Positions 58,040 to 64,000 of a stretch of DNA of 64,000 nt are shown piece after piece. A program made the translations under genes and the position numbers. Below the pieces are notes generated by a model. That model worked only from the letters and a program-made list of their open reading frames with translations. It searched no databases and was not told the DNA's origin. This DNA comes from Candidatus Bathyarchaeia archaeon (GTDB lineage: Archaea > Thermoproteota > Bathyarchaeia > Bathyarchaeales > Bathycorpusculaceae). The DNA lies in the NCBI GenBank assembly GCA_041447175.1, contig CP166960.1, positions 631,365 through 695,364 on the forward strand, read 5' to 3'. Each line of letters opens with the position of its first letter. Positions within the stretch are counted from its first letter, which is position 1.

Positions 58040-58957
58040 TTATGCTTTTCCTGAGCTTCCAAACAGTTGCATTTTGCTTTTGGCAACTTGCTTCATGGTT
58101 TCTCGGGCGGGACCTAAAATCTTGCGGGGGTCAAACTCTTTAGGTGAGGTTGTGAGAACTTCCCGCACCGAACCCGTAAACGCTAAACGCAAGTCGGTGT
58201 CCACATTGACTTTAGCGATGCCTAAACCAATGGCTTTTTTGATTTCGGTTTCAGGGATACCTTTTGCGTTGGATAGTTGCGCACCGTATTTGTCGGCTTT
58301 CTCGATAAGCCACGACGGGACACTGGATGCCCCGTGCAGCACCAGCGGAACTTGAACTTTCTGGTTGATAAGCCTTAACCGTTCAATGTCGAGTTTAGCT
58401 TCGCTTTTGAATTTATACGCGCCATGGGAGGTGCCGATGGCAACGGCTAATGTGTCCACTCCAGTTTCTTCAACAAAAGTTTTGGCGTTTTCAGGGTCAG
58501 TTAAGATGGCGTCTTTTTCTTCCACGCTGCGCTCCTCCACGCCCGCCAATCTTCCTAGCTCGGCTTCCACGCTGACACCTTTTGGGTGTGCCATTTCTAC
58601 GACTTTTTTGGTGACTGCAATATTTTCTTCCAGCTTCAAAAAGGAGCCATCAATCATGACGGATGTGAACCCGGCTTCAACACATTTTTGGGTGATTTCA
58701 AAGTCTTCGCCGTGGTCTAAGTGGATGCTCACGGGCACCGGCGCCAACTCTGCAGCCGTTTTAGCCATGCCGCTGATGTAAGGAAGCCCTGCATATTTGA
58801 CGACGCTGGGGCTTATGGCTATAATGACCGGGGACTTTTCTTCAGCTGCGGCCTGAGCCACTGCAGTTAAACTTTCAAGGTTCTGGACATTCAAGGCGGG
58901 GATTGCATAACCGTTTTTTCTGGCTGGAACCATCAAATCTTTGTTTGTAACGAGCAA
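58040..58957 (-). CDS. Class II fructose-bisphosphate aldolase family enzyme
   Basis: A 305-residue class II aldolase: zinc-binding HLDHGEDFEITQKCVEAGFT, SVMIDGSFLKLEENIAVTKK, EAELGRLAGVEE, ALAVAIGTSHGAYKF and PLVLHGASSVP, with the usual His ligands. It cleaves fructose-1,6-bisphosphate or a related sugar such as tagatose-bisphosphate, and needs zinc. Length is normal. It stands alone here, so which sugar is used is unclear. Confidence 0.93.
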   Translation of the reverse strand: MLVTNKDLMVPARKNGYAIPALNVQNLESLTAVAQAAAEEKSPVIIAISPSVVKYAGLPYISGMAKTAAELAPVPVSIHLDHGEDFEITQKCVEAGFTSVMIDGSFLKLEENIAVTKKVVEMAHPKGVSVEAELGRLAGVEERSVEEKDAILTDPENAKTFVEETGVDTLAVAIGTSHGAYKFKSEAKLDIERLRLINQKVQVPLVLHGASSVPSWLIEKADKYGAQLSNAKGIPETEIKKAIGLGIAKVNVDTDLRLAFTGSVREVLTTSPKEFDPRKILGPARETMKQVAKSKMQLFGSSGKA

Positions 58958-59137
58958 AGTTTCACACTCTCTCAGTTTAGCTTACAAGGGACTATCGACG
59001 GTTTCGGGGTATTTAATTTTTCTTACGAAAAAAGAATACGCATTCAGAACGGTGCCCCAGAGTATTCTGGATAACCTTATTTTGTTCAAGGCACATTTCA
59101 ATACTGGTGTGTTTGTTTGACTTGTTACTTTAGGCAC

Positions 59138-59332
59138 ATGAGCGGTGTCTTTCAAGAAGCGGAAATCTCCGTTACGCCTGCCAATAAGAAACAGCTTGAC
59201 CAAGTGATTCACCGTTTGGTGGGCGTCCAATACAAGGATTGTTCGGCTACTTGGCGTGAAGTTAAAAAGCACTTGGCGCAAGATGAAGCCGGCTTTGTTT
59301 TGCAGCTCAAAGAAGCTTGGCGTAAACAGTAA
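59138..59332 (+). CDS. Small hypothetical protein
   Basis: A 64-residue product MSGVFQEAEISVTPANKKQL followed by DQVIHRLVGVQYKDCSATWR: two amphipathic helices with a single Cys. I do not recognise it. The ATG at 59138 is preferred over the 59117 start; good composition. Confidence 0.58.
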   Translation: MSGVFQEAEISVTPANKKQLDQVIHRLVGVQYKDCSATWREVKKHLAQDEAGFVLQLKEAWRKQ

Positions 59333-59342
59333 CCCGCCTTTT

Positions 59343-59388
59343 GTGTTACTCTAAGGAGTCAACTCGTGTTACTCTAAGGGGTCAACTC
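59343..59388 (+). repeat. Tandem 2 x 23-bp repeat at the 3' end of a gene
   Basis: Two 23-nt units (59343-59365 and 59366-59388) differ at one base. The second overlaps the final codons and stop of the minus-strand winged-helix gene. A recent slippage duplication is the simplest explanation. Confidence 0.75.
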
Positions 59389-59737
59389 CAAAAAACCCCT
59401 GTAGCTTGGTTAGCAGCTCTATGAGTTCTTTGCCTTTTTTTGTTGTCAACAATTTGTCGTCTGACTCGTTAAGCAAACCCTGCGCCACTAAGTAATGTAT
59501 GCAGCCATTGACAAGTTCAGGGTTAAGGTTGCGAATGATTTTGGCTTTGGATTGAGGCAAAGTGCACAGGTTCAAGACGTCGGAGATTACTTTGATGCTC
59601 TCTTTGCTTAGCGCCCTTTCCGCTGTCCAGCATGGGTCTTCAAGGAGATTCATGTAGTAGGTTCTGTTGTTCACACCAAAAATGACCCTTTGAAGCTTGA
59701 CATTAACTAATGCTTCCTCAAAAATTCTGCTCCTCAA
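59369..59737 (-). CDS. Winged-helix DNA-binding-like protein (HTH_45-like)
   Basis: A 122-residue protein. ALSKESIKVISDVLNLCTLP, KAKIIRNLNPELVNGCIHYL and a wing LLTTKKGKEL suggest an archaeal winged helix of the PF14947 (HTH_45) type, preceded by a 40-residue N-terminus. Possible target: unknown. It is divergent from RNase HI and its last codons lie in the tandem repeat. Confidence 0.72.
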   Translation of the reverse strand: MRSRIFEEALVNVKLQRVIFGVNNRTYYMNLLEDPCWTAERALSKESIKVISDVLNLCTLPQSKAKIIRNLNPELVNGCIHYLVAQGLLNESDDKLLTTKKGKELIELLTKLQGFFGVDPLE

Positions 59738-59868
59738 GTCATTCCCCTCAAAAACCTCATGCTTAGGGGTATCGGCTAAAATGAATATAATTTTTTGTGG
59801 CTGTCAGCACACAACCACAAACCCAAAAAGAAACCAAGCAAACTACAAGCACTGGCAGATGATGCACA

Positions 59869-60294
59869 TTGAGGCTTAAAATTTACTCAGACGGAGGCGC
59901 CCGCGGAAACCCGGGTCCTGCGGCGGCAGCGTACCTGATTCTTAACGAAAACGACGTTGTAGTTGAGTCGGGGTCGCGTTTTTTAGGAAAACGTACCAAC
60001 AACCAAGCAGAGTACGAAGCGTTAATTGATGCTCTTAAGGCGGGTTCCAAGCTGGATGCTGCGGAAGCGGTTTTTCATTTGGACAGCGAGCTGGTTTGTA
60101 AACACATGACAGGCGAATATCGGGTTAAGAACGCTGAGCTGTTTAGGCTTTGGTCAACTGCGCAGGCGCTGGTGAGGCTGTTTAGGAAGGTTCAGTTTGT
60201 TAATGTTCCCCGAAGCAACAGGTTCATTCAGGAAGCTGACCTGTTAGTTAATGAACGGCTAGACGAAACCGTTAGAAACCCCCATGCTTTCTGA
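59869..60294 (+). CDS. rnhA: Ribonuclease HI (type 1)
   Basis: A 141-residue RNase H: KIYSDGGARGNPGPAAAAYL with the first Asp, TNNQAEYEALIDALKAG with the Glu, VFHLDSELVCKHMTGEYRVK with the second Asp, and a late Asp in IQEADLLVNE. It cuts RNA in RNA-DNA hybrids. TTG start, no Shine-Dalgarno sequence visible. It lacks the N-terminal hybrid-binding domain. Confidence 0.93.
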   Translation: MRLKIYSDGGARGNPGPAAAAYLILNENDVVVESGSRFLGKRTNNQAEYEALIDALKAGSKLDAAEAVFHLDSELVCKHMTGEYRVKNAELFRLWSTAQALVRLFRKVQFVNVPRSNRFIQEADLLVNERLDETVRNPHAF

Positions 60295-60398
60295 GGCATG
60301 ACCGTTTTTGAGCATTGAAAAATTCTTTGTTCTAAACATTAGGTTTTTACGGTATTTTTAAATATCGACATCTATTCATTAAATCTCGGGGGCAAATA

Positions 60399-61175
60399 AT
60401 GTCAAATCCTACTTACGCTGTTGAACTCCAAAACGTCGTTAAACGCTACAGTGAACTCGTAGCCGTAAACAACCTCAACCTAAACATCGGGCAAGGCGAA
60501 ATTTTCGGGCTTCTGGGACCAAACGGCTCAGGAAAATCCACCACCCTGAAAATGCTCATGGGCTTGCTCCAGCCTGACCAAGGTAGCATCCACGTACTGG
60601 GCATAGACGCAAAACGTGACCCCGTCGGCATCAAACGGCAGGTTGGTTACGCGCCTGAATCCCCCCGTCTGTACGAGTTCCTCACGGGCATAGAGTTTCT
60701 GGACTTCATCGGCGATATATACGGAATGCAGCCCAACGAGAAACGCAGCCGCATAAACGAGTACCTCAAAGCCCTGCAGTTGGAAGGTCGCGAAGGTGAC
60801 ATGATAAGCAGCTACAGCGAAGGCATGAAACAGAAAATTGCCCTCATCTCCGCGTTTCTGCACAAACCCAAACTGCTCATCCTTGACGAACCGCTAAACG
60901 CTTTGGATCCCCGCTCTGCCCGCATCGTTAAAGATTTCCTGCACAGCCTCAAACAGCAAGGCGTAACCACCATCATGTCCACGCATATTTTGGAGATTGC
61001 GCAGGCTGTTTGTGACCGTATCGGCATCATGTATCAAGGGCAGCTTTTGGCGTTGGGCAACATGGCTGAACTGCGAAAGATGGCAAGTTTGCCCGATTCA
61101 GAGTTAGAAGACATTTTCCTAAAGCTCACAGGTACAAGTGACATTAAAGCTGTGGTCGAGGAACTTGTGAAATGA
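60399..61175 (+). CDS. ABC-2 exporter ATP-binding protein
   Basis: A 258-residue ATPase: GPNGSGKSTTLKMLMG, signature SYSEGMKQKIALISA and LLILDEPLNALDPRSARI. GGGGGC precedes ATG; a TTTTTAAATATCG promoter-like box is 30-40 nt upstream of the predicted start. It overlaps the permease gene by 4 nt. The substrate is unknown. Confidence 0.95.
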   Translation: MSNPTYAVELQNVVKRYSELVAVNNLNLNIGQGEIFGLLGPNGSGKSTTLKMLMGLLQPDQGSIHVLGIDAKRDPVGIKRQVGYAPESPRLYEFLTGIEFLDFIGDIYGMQPNEKRSRINEYLKALQLEGREGDMISSYSEGMKQKIALISAFLHKPKLLILDEPLNALDPRSARIVKDFLHSLKQQGVTTIMSTHILEIAQAVCDRIGIMYQGQLLALGNMAELRKMASLPDSELEDIFLKLTGTSDIKAVVEELVK

Positions 61176-62854
61176 ACTGGAAAAATGTCCTGCAGCTTGT
61201 CCGCGTGGACATGAAGTCGGGCAGGCTAATGCGTGGGCAAGATCGGTCCAACTATAACGTGAAAAAGAACCGCATATACAGTTCCCTCGGCTACATAATT
61301 GCCACCATAATCGGCATTGCCGCTGGGGCTTTGGCGCTTTTCATTTACGACACTTTGGCTGCAACCGAACCCACCTTTCAAGCCCTGTTTAATTTGGGGT
61401 TCATAAACTTCCAGTATGCCCTTCCAACGTTGATTCTGATTTTCACCTTCGTCTTCTCGATGATGCAGCAAATCCAGCGTAGCGGCGCAAACTTTGTTCG
61501 TCAGGCTCCTTACTGGCTGCCCGTCACTTGGCAAGAACACACCTTGGCGGGAATCATCTCCGACGTTTTAGGTTTGCCCATGCTTGGCATCTTGGTCATA
61601 TCGCCTGCGGTCCTCATAGTCTCCGCCTCCATCGGGGCAATTCCCTCAACCATCTGCGCAATTCTGGCAATGCTTGCCGCAGCATTCATGGCAAGCGCAA
61701 CCACCGAAATCTTTCGTATCCTACAGGTACGTTTCACAGGCGCCGTCTATAAGTCCACGGGACGCGCGGCAGTTTGGGTGCGCTTCATCAGTTCAATTCT
61801 GTTCTTTGTGGTCTTCTACATCATCTACTTCTCCTTCACCTACGGCGCAAACTCCCTAAACTTCATCCAATCCGTTGCTTCAGCCCAAAACACCCTCTGG
61901 TTTGTACCCTTTGTTTGGCTGGGCATAATGCTCTACTCCATAGCCAACGGGCTACTTGTCAACGGGATTGCGTTTTTGGGGCTGTCCGTCTTGTTCATTT
62001 TGGGCTTGTTTGTTTTAGGCACCAAACTCAACGCAAGATTTGGACTCTACGAACCCCCAGCCATAACCATCAGCCGCGGCGTCTACACACCCAAAACGGG
62101 CATGCTGGGCAAATTAGGCTTCTCCTCGGTTGAAGCCGCCCTCATACGCAAAGACCTCAAAGCCTTCACCCGCCGACGCGAACTCATTTCCGCCTTCATC
62201 CTGCCCATAGTGTTCCTAATAATTCCCGTTATGTCCAGCCTAAACGCCTCAAGCCCCTCCGAAGGCTTCCCACCACAAATGGGCTTTGCCTTCACTTCGC
62301 TTTTCCCTGTTGGGCTCATGGCCATAAGCCTTGGCAACTTCATGACTGGCGAAGAGGGACAAAACATGTGGCGACTTTACATGTCCCCCGTTTCCGCCAA
62401 AAACTTTGTCAAAAGCAAGTTCGCCTTCATGCTGTTCTTTGCCTTAGTGGTGCTGCCAATAACGGGCATGGTGGGCTACTTCATTTACCAGCCTTCCATA
62501 AACACAATCGTTGTGTTGATTGTGGAATCCATTTTTGTGGCGTTTGCAGCAGGCTCCTTGTCCTTGGCTAACGGCATTAAAGGCGCCGACTTCAACGAGG
62601 TGCCCCGACCACGCATGATACGCGGGGAGTGGAGCATCATAAACATGCTGACCTGCGGTGTCATCGCCTTGGTTGTGTTGCTGCCGCTTGCACCTCACGT
62701 CATCATGTCCTTTGTAGGCATGAACATAGGCTTCTTCTTGGACCTGTATCCGGCGCTCATAGTTAGTGGTGTCATCGCGGCGGTGCTGACGGTGATTTTC
62801 TACAAGCTGGCAATTGGCAACGCAAAAGAGTTGTTCACAAAAGCCGAAGTCTAA
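61172..62854 (+). CDS. ABC-2 type large permease
   Basis: A 560-residue membrane protein with about 12 helices and a charged N-terminus (RVDMKSGRLMRGQDRSNYN), containing internal soluble loops (SVEAALIRKDLKAFTRRREL). It partners the upstream ATPase as an exporter. It resembles archaeal fused ABC-2 permeases of two halves. Four-nt overlap (ATGA) shows translational coupling. Confidence 0.9.
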   Translation: MNWKNVLQLVRVDMKSGRLMRGQDRSNYNVKKNRIYSSLGYIIATIIGIAAGALALFIYDTLAATEPTFQALFNLGFINFQYALPTLILIFTFVFSMMQQIQRSGANFVRQAPYWLPVTWQEHTLAGIISDVLGLPMLGILVISPAVLIVSASIGAIPSTICAILAMLAAAFMASATTEIFRILQVRFTGAVYKSTGRAAVWVRFISSILFFVVFYIIYFSFTYGANSLNFIQSVASAQNTLWFVPFVWLGIMLYSIANGLLVNGIAFLGLSVLFILGLFVLGTKLNARFGLYEPPAITISRGVYTPKTGMLGKLGFSSVEAALIRKDLKAFTRRRELISAFILPIVFLIIPVMSSLNASSPSEGFPPQMGFAFTSLFPVGLMAISLGNFMTGEEGQNMWRLYMSPVSAKNFVKSKFAFMLFFALVVLPITGMVGYFIYQPSINTIVVLIVESIFVAFAAGSLSLANGIKGADFNEVPRPRMIRGEWSIINMLTCGVIALVVLLPLAPHVIMSFVGMNIGFFLDLYPALIVSGVIAAVLTVIFYKLAIGNAKELFTKAEV

Positions 62855-62867
62855 ACAGCCTTTTAGG

Positions 62868-63230
62868 CTACTTCTCTTTTTTCTTCTCCAATTTAGGCGG
62901 TTTTGTGCGTCCGTCCCAAACGTGATGCAACGCCAACCCTGGGTGATGTAGCATCATGCGTGGTCCCGAGTACCGCATGACCTTCTTGACTTTCTGCTTC
63001 ATGTCGGGGCGGTAGCAGTGAACGAGGCATTTGCCGCAGGTACTCTTCTTCTCTTGGAAGGGGCACTTCTCCAACCGCACAAAAGCGTAGGCCCGGAATT
63101 CGGTGCATTCAGGGCAGAGTCCATCATGGGTGTTGTGGTGGGCTTTGCAGTAGATGTGTATCATGGCGTCGATGGTTTTCTTTTCGCGGGTTATGCGTGG
63201 ATGTTCAGGTTTTGCTTGTTGAGTTTCCAA
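62868..63230 (-). CDS. YgbA-like 'nitrous oxide-stimulated promoter' family protein
   Basis: A 120-residue cysteine/histidine-rich protein: TREKKTIDAMIHIYCKAHHN, then THDGLCPECTEFRAYAFVRL and EKCPFQEKKSTCGKCLVHCY (six or more Cys plus His), matching YgbA_NO. In enteric bacteria the homologue is nitric-oxide-induced; role in archaea unknown. Possible zinc or iron-sulphur centre. TTG start behind GGGAG. It converges with the ABC permease. Confidence 0.88.
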   Translation of the reverse strand: METQQAKPEHPRITREKKTIDAMIHIYCKAHHNTHDGLCPECTEFRAYAFVRLEKCPFQEKKSTCGKCLVHCYRPDMKQKVKKVMRYSGPRMMLHHPGLALHHVWDGRTKPPKLEKKKEK

Positions 63231-63427
63231 GGTTGCTCCCTGCCTGTTTCATGTGTGGTTGATTGGCATAAGCTTTTACCCGAAAAGCTACGGGATTTCC
63301 GCCTTCTAGACTAAAACGGTCCAATGTTATGAGTCCTCAAGGCTTTCGAAACGCATAAACCCATCGATGCTCCATAAAACATGTAGCGTTTTAATCAAAC
63401 AAAAACTCAAAAAGGAGAATTTCAAAA

Positions 63428-63652
63428 ATGAAGTACCAAATTGAAATTAACCGCGAAGACTGCATTGCTTGCTCTAGCTGTTACAGTATGGACCCCGACC
63501 ACTTCGAAAGCGACTCCGAAGGCAAATCCAACGTTCTGGGCGGCTCTACAAACGGCAAATCCGTTGGGGGCTTTAACGACGGCAAAGAAGCAGAGGCGCA
63601 AGCAGCCGCGGACGCCTGCCCCGTCAGCGTCATCACAATCACCAAAACGTAG
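63428..63652 (+). CDS. [4Fe-4S]-type ferredoxin, single cluster
   Basis: A 74-residue ferredoxin: YQIEINREDCIACSSCYSMD with three clustered Cys (CIACSSC), and ADACPVSVITITKT with the fourth. Single-cluster fold of archaeal/bacterial type with a Gly/Ser/Asn-rich middle. Electron carrier; partner unknown. ATG behind AGGAG (AAAAGGAG). The run of GGSTNGKSVGGFNDGKEAEA is an insertion-like loop. Confidence 0.93.
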   Translation: MKYQIEINREDCIACSSCYSMDPDHFESDSEGKSNVLGGSTNGKSVGGFNDGKEAEAQAAADACPVSVITITKT

Positions 63653-63746
63653 GCATATCAGCGCTGGCAGGTTGCTTCTCTTTTTAAGAAACCCCGAGTT
63701 AGCGTCAAATTTAAACCGAACCGTGCCCTATAAACGAAAGATTACT

Positions 63747-64000
63747 ATGATTGAAGTTATTGATGATGCTGGTCTTAAAAAAGAAGTGACAGCAAACCCC
63801 AAGGTACTTGCCCTGTTTTATTCTTCTTGGTGTCCTTTCTGCCAAAAATTTTTGTCTGTTTTTGACCGCTACGCTGCAGTCCCCAATGGGGTGGTTTACC
63901 TTAAGGTGCGTGTTGATGAGGATGAGAATCCGCTGTGGGATATTTATGGTTTTGAGGCTGTGCCCTCGGTTATTTTGTTTGAGGGTGGACAGGTTTCTAG
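63747..64000 (+). CDS. Thioredoxin-like protein, 3' end outside window
   Basis: The frame from ATG 63747 is open to the window end (about 84 residues). YSSWCPFCQKFLSVFD contains a CxxC redox motif (CPFC) and YGFEAVPSVILFEGGQVS the cis-Pro loop of thioredoxins. CPFC is less usual than CGPC, suggesting a glutaredoxin/thioredoxin-type disulphide reductase. It follows the ferredoxin gene. Confidence 0.88.
   Translation, partial: MIEVIDDAGLKKEVTANPKVLALFYSSWCPFCQKFLSVFDRYAAVPNGVVYLKVRVDEDENPLWDIYGFEAVPSVILFEGGQVS

Noticed and set aside
1-64000. CRISPR arrays, transposases, integrases
   Set aside because: No regularly spaced repeats and no protein with such catalytic motifs found; islands are inferred only from tRNA-end copies.

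Overview
The window is archaeal chromosomal DNA of intermediate G+C. The archaeal markers are sn-glycerol-1-phosphate dehydrogenase (ether-lipid backbone), an LSm protein followed at once by ribosomal protein L37e, pantoate kinase with archaeal-type phosphopantetheine adenylyltransferase, an archaeal RibD-type reductase, TrmB-family regulators, TATA-type promoters and many TTG/GTG starts. No methanogenesis marker is present. Overall style (small zinc ribbons, winged-helix/membrane gene pairs, mixed bacterial-type transporters) suggests a mesophilic Bathyarchaeia/TACK-like lineage; that placement is inference, not proof.

Layout. 1-6.5 kb: tRNA-Lys, then a PAP2-DedA fusion, an overlapping membrane protein + winged-helix pair, a flippase-like protein and a TrmB regulator; a 15-nt copy of the tRNA-Lys 3' end lies at 6489. 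6.6-9.2 kb: riboflavin-pathway reductase, a TrpD-like protein and a small membrane protein. 9.4-11.6 kb: a second, paralogous membrane/winged-helix pair and further membrane protein. The promoters around both pairs share a palindromic 17-bp element (ACTC-N9-GAGT) set 4-5 nt before the TATA box. 11.7-16.5 kb: HTH and PH-domain proteins, an ABC-2 exporter, a secreted repeat protein. 16.9-30.2 kb: proton-type P-ATPase, fumarase-superfamily lyase, tandem SIS protein, redox and small enzymes, DNA polymerase IV, FKBP isomerase, G1P dehydrogenase. 30.3-36.4 kb: catalase, a tubulin/FtsZ-like protein overlapping a vWA protein, DedA and UppP. 36.5-44.8 kb: RNA/ribosome genes, mini zinc ribbons, the CoA operon (ECF S-component, pantoate kinase, PPAT), two metalloenzymes. 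45.1-49.3 kb: tRNA-Val, a FecBCD-type metal importer with a methyltransferase behind a NikR-like box, then a decayed copy of the tRNA-Val 3' end. 49.4-64 kb: calcium-type P-ATPase, TrmB regulator, HtrA protease, class II aldolase, RNase HI, an ABC-2 exporter, a YgbA-like protein, ferredoxin and a thioredoxin-like gene that runs off the end.

Themes. (1) Polyprenyl-phosphate handling: PAP2-DedA fusion, UppP next to DedA, flippase-like protein. (2) A putative new local regulon defined by the ACTC-N9-GAGT promoter module and two membrane/winged-helix pairs. (3) A tubulin-like/vWA pair whose vWA metal-binding motif lies upstream of the first ATG, so it needs a non-canonical start or +1 frameshifting at CCU-UGA-C. 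(4) A possible nickel-uptake islet flanked by tRNA-Val sequences. No CRISPR array, transposase, integrase or rRNA gene was seen.
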